A program made the translations under genes and the position numbers. Positions 20,871 through 30,202 of a DNA stretch of 64,000 nt are shown piece by piece (the stretch's first letter is position 1; each line of letters opens with the position of its first letter). Below the pieces are notes generated by a model that was given only the letters and a program-made list of their open reading frames with translations, searched no databases and was not told where the DNA came from. Origin of the DNA: Nitratiruptor sp. YY09-18 (GTDB lineage Bacteria > Campylobacterota > Campylobacteria > Campylobacterales > Nitratiruptoraceae); assembly GCF_016593235.1 (NCBI RefSeq), contig NZ_AP023065.1, positions 682,001 through 746,000 of the forward strand. The letters are read 5' to 3'.

Positions 20871-23144
20871 ATGTTTAAAAGTTTTGCAGCAGCTCTTTCG
20901 ATATTTTTTAGCTCAATTTTTTCTGTAACTACCCCTCAGACTCCTACGCAAAATATGAATAATCCAAGTATCGTCAAAGAGAACACTACTATAACAACTT
21001 CAACAAATTACTTTTACTATATTGATCCCACACATATAAAATGTAAAGTGGATATTGGGGATAACAGATCAATTGATACAAGTAATGCTAAAAGAAATTT
21101 CTATATTACTCATATCCAGCTTACTGGCTCAACTTGTCAAATAGAGGATCTATCTATACAAGATAATACTCTTATTAATGATCAAGAGAATTTGGAGTTT
21201 ACTGCAACTTTAGCCGGCCAATGCATGGATAATCAAATAAACTTTAGCGCAAAAAAGATTATCGAAAATGTAGTTATAGCAAATGGTAAAATGTATAAAG
21301 GAAAAAAAGAGCAAAAAATTGGACCTCTTACGCTACTCAATAAATATCCATCATCATATGGTACTACCGGAAATGGAGCTACTCAAAACAGCGCTATAAA
21401 TTTGAATAGTAAATATAAAATAGCTCTTTTTACTCAAGATGATAATTTTCTTCTCAAAGCTAATGATGAAAAAGCAATTATTTATCAAATTGTCGATAGG
21501 AATGGTAATGAAATTGAAGAAGGAAACCTGCAGTCACTATTTATTAAATCATATAACGGTTTGGCTATTAAAATAGTTGATAATAATGGTACACTTCATA
21601 ATGAGTATACTATCGATTCTCCAACTGTTGATGGAGAATTTGTACTCAAGAGTTTTGATCGTGCTGGTGAGATACCTCTAAAAATAAAAGCTACAATAAA
21701 AGTAGGAGAGGTAATTGGGGAGGTAAGCAGGGAGTTTTTTGTAACTGTTGCACAACTTCCTACTATCTCATATGATCTCATGCTCTCATTCGACCATGAT
21801 AATCTCATAATCGATAAGGCAGAGTATCTCAATTATGCAATCTTGTCACCTTCAACGAATAACTATATTCCTGCAGATCAAATAAAATCAATACAGGTGG
21901 AATCAACTACGTCCAATGCAGTTTGTGTAGATGAAAATGGCAATGAGGTACAAAACTATACAATTCCACTGTCACAGATCAAAAATCATGGCTTTTTCTA
22001 TGTTGCCGGTAAGAAAAGAGGACTTGCTTCTTTCAAAGTGACAGTTGATTTGCAAAATGGAAAGAGATTAACAAAATTTATATCTACGCATGTTGATTAT
22101 ACCTATGATAATAAAATAGCTCTTGAATATGCAGGAACAGAATATAACAAAACCTCAGGATTTTTCATTGATACCTATACTATAAAATTGAAAGACACTT
22201 ATTATAATGGGAAAATATTACACGTATCTGCGATAAATCCAAAGATAGATTATGAATATTACTATAATCACTTTTTTTCCACTGAATTTGATCATGAAAA
22301 TCCATATGTATATTATGATGGAATAGATGATGGAGCACAAACAGGTAGATTAGAAGGGAATGAGACATTAGGATATACATATTTTACAAGTACACGATAT
22401 GAGCTCAATAAATCAATTCCAAATGATGACAAACTTCTTATACTACCAAACTTGCAAAGAAACAGTACAAATTATCTAGGAAGCTGGGAAATAGTGGATG
22501 CGACTGATGATAATAAGCTCTATTTGCAGCAATATTTTGATGTGCATGAGGAAGGACTCAGTTTTGTTATAGGAAATGAGCAGAGATTAAATCCAATTCA
22601 AGATACATTTGCAGCGATATTTCTTGACCATAGAAACGGAGAGTATGTCATTGACAATAATCAAGTACAGATAAAACTCTACTATCCTAATTTCTTTGCT
22701 GGGAAAGATATCTTTATAGGTGCGTATGTGGGAGATGGGGTAAAAAGAGAAGGGAATTCTTTTAAAAGAACGTTGACAGGAACTGCTTTGGCTCAGCCAG
22801 AGTTAATGAAATGCAATACTTCTCCATGCTCACAAATCGTACAGTTAAATTTTAAGGATAGCAATCAACATTTAGAATTATCAAGATTTGGAGTCCGATG
22901 CAAAATGGATCAAGCTCGATATTATTATTTTACTCCTGTTTCTGTACCATGTGCATCAGATATTACTTTTGGACAAGTGCACACACAAAAAACAAATGGT
23001 AATGGTGATGTAAAATTATGTATTTATCCAGAGCCAGCATATAAAGAGGTACAAGAAGGAAATCAAACTTATCGTGTACAAGACGGTTTTGAAGAGGTTC
23101 AGCCAGAATGTACTTTCACCGTTTCTGAAGAGTTTCCTTACTAA
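20871..23144 (+). CDS. large secreted protein of unknown function with Ig-like segments
   Basis: A 757-residue protein with a short signal peptide (MFKSFAAALSIFFSSIFS) and no C-terminal anchor or outer-membrane barrel signature that I can see. The body is beta-rich, with Asn, Asp, Thr and Tyr over-represented. It contains stretches resembling invasin/Ig-like repeats (VDGEFVLKSFDRAGEIPLKI near 250; VAGKKRGLASFKVTVDLQNG near 380). About ten cysteines are spread in spaced pairs, suggesting disulfides formed in the periplasm or outside. Codons are more A/T-rich than in its neighbours. It stands alone, with its own AAAGGT site, and ends 4 nt into the convergent gene. I do not recognise a family; surface or extracellular matrix roles are guesses. 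Confidence 0.75.
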   Translation: MFKSFAAALSIFFSSIFSVTTPQTPTQNMNNPSIVKENTTITTSTNYFYYIDPTHIKCKVDIGDNRSIDTSNAKRNFYITHIQLTGSTCQIEDLSIQDNTLINDQENLEFTATLAGQCMDNQINFSAKKIIENVVIANGKMYKGKKEQKIGPLTLLNKYPSSYGTTGNGATQNSAINLNSKYKIALFTQDDNFLLKANDEKAIIYQIVDRNGNEIEEGNLQSLFIKSYNGLAIKIVDNNGTLHNEYTIDSPTVDGEFVLKSFDRAGEIPLKIKATIKVGEVIGEVSREFFVTVAQLPTISYDLMLSFDHDNLIIDKAEYLNYAILSPSTNNYIPADQIKSIQVESTTSNAVCVDENGNEVQNYTIPLSQIKNHGFFYVAGKKRGLASFKVTVDLQNGKRLTKFISTHVDYTYDNKIALEYAGTEYNKTSGFFIDTYTIKLKDTYYNGKILHVSAINPKIDYEYYYNHFFSTEFDHENPYVYYDGIDDGAQTGRLEGNETLGYTYFTSTRYELNKSIPNDDKLLILPNLQRNSTNYLGSWEIVDATDDNKLYLQQYFDVHEEGLSFVIGNEQRLNPIQDTFAAIFLDHRNGEYVIDNNQVQIKLYYPNFFAGKDIFIGAYVGDGVKREGNSFKRTLTGTALAQPELMKCNTSPCSQIVQLNFKDSNQHLELSRFGVRCKMDQARYYYFTPVSVPCASDITFGQVHTQKTNGNGDVKLCIYPEPAYKEVQEGNQTYRVQDGFEEVQPECTFTVSEEFPY

Positions 23145-23458
23145 AAAGAGCTAACGCTATAACCAAGTAGAAAAAATGCCCCGATGGAGAAAATCGGGGT
23201 AAAAATAAGCCACAAGTTTTTCGTCTTTCCAAAAAGATAGAGATAGAAACTTCCCCAAGCCACGAGTACTAATACTATATGGACTACAAAAAGGGGGAGA
23301 TAGACGCGCATATACTTCGTAAATCCAGTAAAAACCAAAAGGATAAGTAAAAGAGATATATCTTTTACAAATTTTACTTTGTCCCCTTCGTAATCTCTAT
23401 AGAGCTTATAAATTGTTAGTAAAAAGAGAAAAGCGAGAAGAAAGGCTAATTTACTCAT
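23141..23458 (-). CDS. small four-helix membrane protein, unknown
   Basis: A 105-residue protein made almost wholly of hydrophobic segments (about 4-19, 34-49, 53-75 and 82-102). A short charged loop, YRDYEGDKVKFVK, lies at 20-32. No recognised motif. It overlaps msrA by 8 nt on the same strand and converges on the secreted-protein gene with a 4-nt overlap. Probably co-expressed with msrA. Confidence 0.72.
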   Translation of the reverse strand: MSKLAFLLAFLFLLTIYKLYRDYEGDKVKFVKDISLLLILLVFTGFTKYMRVYLPLFVVHIVLVLVAWGSFYLYLFGKTKNLWLIFTPIFSIGAFFLLGYSVSSF

Positions 23459-23975
23459 TTACATACTCACTAAAGAGTTTTTTGAACTTTTCTACTTTTG
23501 GTGCAATAACTACTTGACAATATCCTTGGTTTGGATGTGTATCAAAGTAGTTTTGGTGATACTCTTCAGCTTTATAGAACTCTCCCCGCTCAATTGTAGT
23601 GACAATCTTATTATCAAAGAGTGTATTGAGCTCATCTATTACCTTTTTTGCTATCTCTTCTTGCTTTTCATTTTGAGGAAAGATGACGCTGCGATACTGG
23701 GTTCCAACATCAGCTCCTTGTCTATTGAGCTGTGTAGGGTCGTGTATAGCAAAGAAGATCTTGAGAAGCTCTTCATAGCTAATAATATCAGGATCATAAG
23801 TGATCTTTACAACTTCTGCGCACTGTGTTGTGCCAGTACAGACCTGCTCATAGGTAGGGTTTTTGCGTCTACAACCCGCATATCCGCTCTCTACCTTTAC
23901 AACACCTTTTACTCGCTTAAAGACCGCTTCCAAACACCAAAAACATCCTCCACCTAGAATCGCTACTTCATGCAT
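23451..23975 (-). CDS. msrA: peptide-methionine (S)-S-oxide reductase
   Basis: MsrA repairs methionine-S-sulfoxide in proteins. The 174-residue protein carries the catalytic GGGCFWC motif (nucleophile C11, C14) and the downstream GYAGC, QCAEVV and [18 protein letters not shown] segments of the family. I place the start at 23975, behind an AAGGGA site, because the in-frame codons upstream belong to the end of the previous gene. It overlaps that DUF255 gene by 8 nt (ATGCATGA). Together they form a protein-oxidation repair and thiol-redox group with dsbD nearby. Confidence 0.95.
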   Translation of the reverse strand: MHEVAILGGGCFWCLEAVFKRVKGVVKVESGYAGCRRKNPTYEQVCTGTTQCAEVVKITYDPDIISYEELLKIFFAIHDPTQLNRQGADVGTQYRSVIFPQNEKQEEIAKKVIDELNTLFDNKIVTTIERGEFYKAEEYHQNYFDTHPNQGYCQVVIAPKVEKFKKLFSEYVNE

Positions 23976-25884
23976 CGAGTTCCCTTTTGACAGCATCACA
24001 ATCATTTGTCTCTAAAAAGCAGGCGTTGCGATTGCAAAGAGTATATTTGTCATGTTCAACTTCTTTGAGAAGTACAAATGGATACCTGACAGAATCGATA
24101 TCTTTACACTTACTCAAGAGCTCTTCATTAGCCTTGAGAACTCTATCTTCATAGACAAAGCGGAGTACATCTTCTATAAATTTTGCAGCCCAGGTAGCAT
24201 AGCGATAAATCTTGTCGCTATAAAACTCAATTGTCTCAAAAGCAAGTCTGATGTAGCGCTCATCTACAAGCATTCCAAGAGTTAGCATCGCATCAGTGAT
24301 GACTGCTGCGCTACTTGGATAGGAGGTATCTTTGTGTTCAGCTTCAGTCCAGATCTCTCCTTTGCTAAAATACCATCGACCCTCATCATAAAACTCCACA
24401 ATTGCATCATTTACCAAAAGATTAGATAGAGCGAGATACTCTTCATTGAGAGTAGTTTTGTATGCTTCAAGCAAAGCTACAGTAAGATAAGCATAATCTT
24501 CCAAAAATGCTTTGATAGTAGGTTCTTTGTCGATAAGGGCACTATGGTAGAGGTGCTGATCTTTATACATTTTTTCCAAAAGCTTTTGCATCGACTCTTC
24601 TGCTAGCTCAAAATATTTGTTATCAATGCGAGCGGCGATGTAGAGAGATTTGATGATCATCGCATTCCAGCTTGTAATGATCTTTTTGTCAATAAAAGGA
24701 TAGCAGCGATCTTTACGCAGCTCTTTGAGGCTTTTGATGGCTCTTTTGCTCTGCTCACACAAAAGTCCTTCTTGTGTGCGGACTATGTTTTTTCCTTCAA
24801 AGTTTCCTGCACGTGTGATACCGAGTTTATCGAGAACTGCTCTTATCTCTTTATCACTAAATCCATCCTCTTTGAGTTTTTTGACTACTTCGGCGTATTC
24901 GTATACAAAGTATTTGCCCTCTTCACCCTCTGTATCTGCATCACTTGCACTATAAAAGAGCCCTTTTTCATACATATATTCATATAAAAAGTCAGCTATT
25001 TCAAATGCTATATCTTTGTAAAACTCATCTTTGGTAGTATGGTAGGCTTTGAGATAACTCTCAAGCAGCAGTGCATTATCATATGCCATCTTCTCAAAAT
25101 GAGGTACAAGCCACATCTCATCAGTGCTATAGCGGCAAAATCCACCATCTATCAGGTCTCGTAGTCCCCCTTTCGCCATATTTTTGAGTGAATATGTGGC
25201 CATATGGAGGGCATCTTCATTGCCGGTGAGGCGATATATATCTAGGAGTGTATTGATGGTGGAAGTATGAGGGAATTTTGGCTTGGAGCCAAATCCTCCA
25301 TAGACCGGATCAAAGAACTTCTTCGTTGCATCTACAAAGATCTCTGCAATTTTTTTATCAAACTTTATTGCTTTTGTAGGATTTTGGGGCTTGAGATAAG
25401 CCATGAGTTCCTCTCCCTGTTTTTCTAGGCTTTGTGGGTCTTCTTGGTAGATTTTGACCATATTTTTGACTAGTTCCAAAAACCCAGGCATCCCATAGCG
25501 TGGTTCAGGTGGAATGTATGTAGCAGCAAAAAATGGTTTTTTGTTTGGTGTCATAAATATGCTTAATGGCCATCCCCCTGGACGTTGATTAAGTATTTGA
25601 TGTATCTCTTGATAAAACTTATCTATATCTGGTCGCTCTTCCCTATCAACCTTAATAGAGGCAAAGTGCTCATTGAGAAATTTTGCTATCTCTTCTTTTT
25701 CAAAAACCTCTCTCTCCATTACATGGCACCAGTGACAGCTACTATATCCGATAGAGAGGAAAATGAGCTTGTTTTGATTTTTTGCTTTTTTAAATGCTTC
25801 ATCACCCCACGGATACCACTCAACTGGATTGTTGGCATGTTGTTGCAAGTAGGGCGATTGCTCATTTTTTAATCTATTTGCCAT
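23968..25884 (-). CDS. cytosolic DUF255/YyaL-type thioredoxin-domain protein
   Basis: A 638-residue paralogue of the exported protein at 12003-14006. It has the same N-terminal signature ([20 protein letters not shown]), a [14 protein letters not shown] thioredoxin-type CHWC motif at about 46-59, and the barrel segments [13 protein letters not shown] and [13 protein letters not shown]. It has no signal peptide, so it should stay in the cytoplasm. I take the ATG at 25884 (AAGG seven bases upstream); a longer start at 25944 would add a non-homologous 20 residues. It is upstream of and overlaps msrA, and is divergent from dsbD. Confidence 0.85.
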   Translation of the reverse strand: MANRLKNEQSPYLQQHANNPVEWYPWGDEAFKKAKNQNKLIFLSIGYSSCHWCHVMEREVFEKEEIAKFLNEHFASIKVDREERPDIDKFYQEIHQILNQRPGGWPLSIFMTPNKKPFFAATYIPPEPRYGMPGFLELVKNMVKIYQEDPQSLEKQGEELMAYLKPQNPTKAIKFDKKIAEIFVDATKKFFDPVYGGFGSKPKFPHTSTINTLLDIYRLTGNEDALHMATYSLKNMAKGGLRDLIDGGFCRYSTDEMWLVPHFEKMAYDNALLLESYLKAYHTTKDEFYKDIAFEIADFLYEYMYEKGLFYSASDADTEGEEGKYFVYEYAEVVKKLKEDGFSDKEIRAVLDKLGITRAGNFEGKNIVRTQEGLLCEQSKRAIKSLKELRKDRCYPFIDKKIITSWNAMIIKSLYIAARIDNKYFELAEESMQKLLEKMYKDQHLYHSALIDKEPTIKAFLEDYAYLTVALLEAYKTTLNEEYLALSNLLVNDAIVEFYDEGRWYFSKGEIWTEAEHKDTSYPSSAAVITDAMLTLGMLVDERYIRLAFETIEFYSDKIYRYATWAAKFIEDVLRFVYEDRVLKANEELLSKCKDIDSVRYPFVLLKEVEHDKYTLCNRNACFLETNDCDAVKRELDA

Positions 25885-25972
25885 AGAAAAACCTTTTTTA
25901 TAAATTTTACCAATGATAAACAGTTTTTCGTTAAAATAAAGCACAATGATAAAATTAAAAGGGGATCTTGTG

Positions 25973-27703
25973 ATGAGAATAGTTGTATTCGTAGCACTTT
26001 TACTGCATACACTTTTTGGTTTTGGATTCGTGACTGAACCATCACAGATAGTCCCTGTTGAAAAAGCGTATAAACCGCAAGTCTCTTTAAATAATAATAG
26101 GCTTGATGTGAATATTTCAATTGATAAAAGCGCATATCTTTACAAAAAATATATCAAACTCAAAATAAACAATCAAGAGGTAAAGCTCCACCTTCCACCT
26201 GCATTTAAAGAGCATGGTGAAGAGGTGTATGAGAAGCAGCTTAATTTCAGCGTGCCTCTAAAAATGAGTGGAAAAATCGATGTGGATTTAGAGTATCAAG
26301 GGTGTAATAAGGCTGGAGTATGTTATCCACCACAACAAAAGCACTTTACTTTTACCATCGAAGAGCCCCAAGCTGCATCTGCTAAAAAATCTCAAACTCC
26401 CAAACTCTCTGAAGCTGATAGCATTGCTTCTACATTGCAAAAAGGCTCTCTTGGCGTGATATTGGCTACATTTTTTGGATTTGGTGTTTTACTAGCTCTT
26501 ACTCCTTGTGTCTTTCCTATGATTCCTATCCTCTCCTCTTTAATAGTTGGTGCGAAGAATATGAATACCAAAAAGGCATTTCTCTACTCAGTTGTCTATG
26601 TATTGGCAATGAGTATCGCATATACAGGAGCTGGAGTATTAGCTGGTATTTTTGGAGCAAATTTACAAAGTGCACTGCAAAATCCTCTCATTATCATCCT
26701 CTTTGCTCTCATTTTTGTAGTATTGGCGCTAAGTATGTTTGGTTTTTATGAGATAGGTCTGCCTGCATCGTGGCAGACAAAAATTGCCCAAAAGAGTGAC
26801 GAAGCAGGAAGTAAAGGTGGATTGATCGGTGTGGCTATAATGGGATTTTTATCAGCACTCATAGTGGGACCATGCGTTGCGCCACCACTTGCTGGAGCAC
26901 TGATCTATATTGGCCAGACAGGAGATGCCATCTTGGGTGGATTGGCTCTTTTTGCTATGAGTTTGGGTATGGGTCTGCCATTATTGCTTGTGGGTGTTGG
27001 AGCAGGTAAATTCATGCCAAAACCTGGTGGCTGGATGGAAGCAGTGAGCAAGGTCTTTGGTGTGATAATGCTAGGACTTGCAATTTGGATGTTAGAGCGT
27101 ATCTTGCCGCCCGCAGTGACTATGTTTTTGTGGGGAGTGCTCTTTATTGGGAGTGCGGTATATCTGCGCGCTCTTGAGCAGATACCAGAGGAAGCTCACT
27201 GGTTTGTCTATTTTAAAAAGAGTGTAGGAATAGTGCTTCTTATCTATGGAGTATTTGTACTCTATGGCTCCCTCAAAGGTGCTACTAATGTTTTGAAGCC
27301 TTTTGGATTTATTGAGCAATCAGTGACTAATCAAATACAAAAGAGCATTTTTGAGCCAATATCAAGCTTGGATGAACTCAAAAAAATACTTGCAACTGCT
27401 AAAAAACCGGTTATGGTAGATGTGACAGCCAAATGGTGCGCAAGCTGCAAAGAGCTTGAGGAGAATACTTTCAGTGATCCAAGGGTGCGCCAAAAACTTG
27501 GAGAATTTCGGGCTTTGCGGCTAGATATGACGAAGAACACCCCGCAGGCCAAAGAATTTTTGCGCCATTTTGGTCTCTTTGGCCCGCCTGCAATCATCTT
27601 TTTTGATAGAAGTGGAAAAGAGATAAAAAATCTTCGTATAATAGGATATAAGGATCCAAATGAGTTTTTGGAGATCTTGAATAAAGCACAAAGGATGCAG
27701 TAA
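25973..27703 (+). CDS. dsbD: thiol:disulfide interchange protein DsbD
   Basis: DsbD carries reducing power from cytosolic thioredoxin to periplasmic thiol proteins. The 576-residue protein shows all three domains. A signal peptide and periplasmic alpha domain contain C111 and C117. An eight-helix membrane domain has conserved [10 protein letters not shown] (Cys at about 179) and [10 protein letters not shown] (Cys about 298). A C-terminal thioredoxin-like domain has WCASC at about 482-486. The ATG at 25973 follows AAGGGGA by seven bases; an earlier ATG at 25946 lacks a site. The stop touches the next gene's start base (TAATG). Confidence 0.95.
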   Translation: MRIVVFVALLLHTLFGFGFVTEPSQIVPVEKAYKPQVSLNNNRLDVNISIDKSAYLYKKYIKLKINNQEVKLHLPPAFKEHGEEVYEKQLNFSVPLKMSGKIDVDLEYQGCNKAGVCYPPQQKHFTFTIEEPQAASAKKSQTPKLSEADSIASTLQKGSLGVILATFFGFGVLLALTPCVFPMIPILSSLIVGAKNMNTKKAFLYSVVYVLAMSIAYTGAGVLAGIFGANLQSALQNPLIIILFALIFVVLALSMFGFYEIGLPASWQTKIAQKSDEAGSKGGLIGVAIMGFLSALIVGPCVAPPLAGALIYIGQTGDAILGGLALFAMSLGMGLPLLLVGVGAGKFMPKPGGWMEAVSKVFGVIMLGLAIWMLERILPPAVTMFLWGVLFIGSAVYLRALEQIPEEAHWFVYFKKSVGIVLLIYGVFVLYGSLKGATNVLKPFGFIEQSVTNQIQKSIFEPISSLDELKKILATAKKPVMVDVTAKWCASCKELEENTFSDPRVRQKLGEFRALRLDMTKNTPQAKEFLRHFGLFGPPAIIFFDRSGKEIKNLRIIGYKDPNEFLEILNKAQRMQ

Positions 27704-28095
27704 TGAGATATATTCTTGCTTTAATACTTTTAGCTTTTATGCTTTTAGCAGCAGATTTTGACTGGATTGCTTATGATAAAGCTTTCTTAAAAGCAAAAAA
27801 ACTCAATAAACCTATAATGGTAATGATTAGTCAAAAAAACTGTCCTACATGTGAATATATGGATGATGTTGCTTTTGAAAATGAGGAGCTAGTTGATTTT
27901 GTAGAGTATAACTTCATTCCTGTCAAAATCGATCTTGATGAAGCTAAAAAGCTAGGACTTAAAGCGTATGGAACTCCGACATTTTACTTTTTGCGTCCCA
28001 ATGGCAAACCATTTGAACCACCTTTAGTAGGAGGAGCCGCTGCAAAAGTCTTTTTAGATAAACTCAAAGAGATAAAGGCTGATTATGGTCATTAA
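27703..28095 (+). CDS. exported thioredoxin-like protein
   Basis: A 130-residue protein with a signal peptide (first ~16 residues) and one thioredoxin fold. Its active site is NCPTC (C47, C50), and the cis-Pro is within YGTPTFYFL (about 89-97). It resembles SoxW and related periplasmic thioredoxins and would be a natural client of DsbD, whose stop codon it overlaps by one base. It overlaps the following gene by 11 nt. Its own substrate is unknown (cytochrome c biogenesis or sulfur oxidation proteins are possible). Confidence 0.88.
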   Translation: MRYILALILLAFMLLAADFDWIAYDKAFLKAKKLNKPIMVMISQKNCPTCEYMDDVAFENEELVDFVEYNFIPVKIDLDEAKKLGLKAYGTPTFYFLRPNGKPFEPPLVGGAAAKVFLDKLKEIKADYGH

Positions 28096-29278
28096 GAATG
28101 CAAAGGTTGTAAATTTTGATAGTGAATTTCTCGCAGATGTTAAAATCGAAAATGGAACAATCACGCATATCGGACACGGTTTAGAAGATGATGAGGTTTT
28201 GGATATTGAAGGGAGATACCTTCTGCCAGGGCTTATTGACTTAAATGTTCGCACTTTAGATGACAAGATCAATAGTGATAGCTTCACCAAACTAGCACAA
28301 AACGCCAAAAGTGGTGGTGTGGCTCATATTGCTCTCATTGCAGATTTGCAACATCCTATTAATGACGAGATAACGCTGGAATTTGTCAAATCTCAAAAAG
28401 TAGATATAGATATCTATCCACTGGTGATGGCGCTCAAAGATGAGAAGAGTCTTAGTGAATTGGCAATTTTGCTCAAAAAAGGGGCTTTGTCTATCTATAC
28501 TCCCTCAGATATCAATGAGTATCTTTTGGCTAGAGTCTTTGAGTATGCCAAAAAGAGTAGTGTTGTTATACATATAGAGCCAAAAAACGGTGTCTTTCGT
28601 GATGTTGGTGTGATGAATGAGTCTGAGGTCTCTTTTCGTTTGGGGCTTGGGGGAATAAGTGAGCTTGAAGAGGTGAGTGAGATAGCTAAGATTTTGGAGT
28701 TTGCAAACTATTATAAAGTCCCGGTGCTTTTTAAGAGTATATCGACTCCGAGAGGATTGGAGCTCATAGCAAAGAGTAGGTATGCATACGCAGAGGTCTC
28801 TGTCCATCATCTTCTCTTTACCGACGAGGCGTGTGAAGGGTATAACACCTTTGCAAAGCTCTCACCACCACTGCGCAGCAAAGAGCAAAGAGCAGCACTC
28901 TTGCGAGCCTTGCAAACTGGCAAAATCGATCTGCTCACATCACTCCACTCTCCCAAATCCATAGTCAACAAAGATGTGAGCTTTGATGAAGCGAGTTTTG
29001 GAATCGATGCCCTAGGCTACTATCTTCCACTTCTTTATGATAGACTGGTAGCTTCAGAAGTGATCTCTTTTTCTAAGCTTATTGAACTTACAGCTACAAA
29101 TCCTGGCTGTTTCCTTGGCAAAAGAATAGGAAAAATCGAAGAGGGATATAGAGCGGACCTGGTGGTTTTTGATCCAAAGAGTTCTACACATGTAAGTGTG
29201 CCATCTTTGTATACAAACCAGATGCTGCAAGGAGGTGTTGAGAAATTGATGAAAGATGGAGAGCTGGTATATGGGTAG
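28085..29278 (+). CDS. non-catalytic dihydroorotase homologue
   Basis: A 397-residue amidohydrolase of the dihydroorotase type, which normally cyclises carbamoyl aspartate in pyrimidine synthesis. The metal-binding H-x-H of the LIDxHxH motif is replaced by N54-V-R56 in GLIDLNVRTL. The later TDHAP-type segment reads TSLHSP, losing the catalytic Asp. A His pair (SVHHLLFTDE, about 239-248) is retained. It therefore looks inactive, like the PyrC' subunits that structurally support aspartate carbamoyltransferase in other bacteria. That role is an inference, as pyrB is not in the window. It follows the thioredoxin gene with an 11-nt overlap. Confidence 0.82.
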   Translation: MVIKNAKVVNFDSEFLADVKIENGTITHIGHGLEDDEVLDIEGRYLLPGLIDLNVRTLDDKINSDSFTKLAQNAKSGGVAHIALIADLQHPINDEITLEFVKSQKVDIDIYPLVMALKDEKSLSELAILLKKGALSIYTPSDINEYLLARVFEYAKKSSVVIHIEPKNGVFRDVGVMNESEVSFRLGLGGISELEEVSEIAKILEFANYYKVPVLFKSISTPRGLELIAKSRYAYAEVSVHHLLFTDEACEGYNTFAKLSPPLRSKEQRAALLRALQTGKIDLLTSLHSPKSIVNKDVSFDEASFGIDALGYYLPLLYDRLVASEVISFSKLIELTATNPGCFLGKRIGKIEEGYRADLVVFDPKSSTHVSVPSLYTNQMLQGGVEKLMKDGELVYG

Positions 29279-29369
29279 TTTTCTCAAAAAATTTTTAGGC
29301 TTTTTCTTTTTGCTTTTTAGTGCAGGATTTGTATGCTGGTATCCACTCATATATCTTATAAAGAATTAA
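29271..29369 (+). CDS. 32-residue single-span membrane protein
   Basis: A short frame starts inside the end of the dihydroorotase-like gene (GGAGA nine bases upstream) and stops one base before the next ATG. It encodes MGSFLKKFLGFF, a Phe/Leu-rich hydrophobic stretch and a WYPLIYLIKN tail. That is a classic small transmembrane protein with positive residues at both ends. The tight fit between two genes and the clean hydrophobic profile argue it is real. It may belong to the XpaC-TelA cassette that follows. Function unknown. Confidence 0.55.
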   Translation: MGSFLKKFLGFFFLLFSAGFVCWYPLIYLIKN

Positions 29370-29370
29370 T

Positions 29371-30192
29371 ATGCCACTAGCCAAACGATATGAGGGAAAA
29401 ATCGTCAAACATACCAAAACCATAGGTATTCTCCTCTACCTCTTTATCATTCCACCTCTCATAGCCACTATCGCTGCAGTTATCGTGCTTGATATCAAGA
29501 GCTTTATGCTCAATCTTCTCTCATTTTTGCTCTTCTTTGCAGCCTTGTATCTGAGCAAGAAAGGGTTTGCACAAGAGTTTGCATACAAGCAAGCTGCATT
29601 TGCACAAGCTCCAAAGATTCCCTATAAACTACTAGGGGCGCTCACGTTAGCAGTTGCAGTCTTTTATACCTCATTTGCAATATCCCATCGATCGTTTTTG
29701 CATGCGCTCTTTTTAGCACTCATCGCATTTGCTGGTTATGTGCTTTGGTATGGTCTTGATCCAAAAGAGGACAAAATACCAGATACGAAAGATGTAGGTT
29801 ACAAAGTGGCCTTGCAAACAATCAATGAAGCAAAAGAGCGCTTAAATGCAATCGAAGGGCAGGCTGCAAAGATAAAAAATGAGGATTTAAGAAAGAGAGT
29901 CTATGCAACTATAGAAAAAGCAAGAAAAATCATAGATGAAGTTGAGAAAAAGCCCTATTTTGTACGAGAATTGCGTAAATTTCTCGTCGTCTATATCGAT
30001 GGAGTCTATGAGGTGACAGAGTCTTACATCAAAGTGCAAGAGTCTTTGACACAAGAGAAAAAACAAGAGCTCTTTTGGCTTCTTGAAGATGTGCAAAAGC
30101 GCTTTGATAAAGAGCTCAAAAAAATTGAAAACAGGGGTGCTACAGAGCTTGATATCAAGATGGATACACTCAATTTACAAATTAATGAATAA
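29371..30192 (+). CDS. XpaC-like membrane protein (5-bromo-4-chloroindolyl phosphate hydrolysis family)
   Basis: A 273-residue protein with four hydrophobic segments in the first half (about 18-40, 45-63, 88-106, 110-130). A cytosolic Lys/Glu-rich helical region follows from about 140 to the end, resembling the XpaC family. XpaC proteins commonly sit next to TelA, and the name reflects an old phenotype, not a proven enzyme activity. It lies 10 nt before telA. I infer a membrane-stress or toxic-anion tolerance role from the partners; no catalytic motif is visible. Confidence 0.75.
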   Translation: MPLAKRYEGKIVKHTKTIGILLYLFIIPPLIATIAAVIVLDIKSFMLNLLSFLLFFAALYLSKKGFAQEFAYKQAAFAQAPKIPYKLLGALTLAVAVFYTSFAISHRSFLHALFLALIAFAGYVLWYGLDPKEDKIPDTKDVGYKVALQTINEAKERLNAIEGQAAKIKNEDLRKRVYATIEKARKIIDEVEKKPYFVRELRKFLVVYIDGVYEVTESYIKVQESLTQEKKQELFWLLEDVQKRFDKELKKIENRGATELDIKMDTLNLQINE

Positions 30193-30202
30193 AGGATAAA
30201 AG

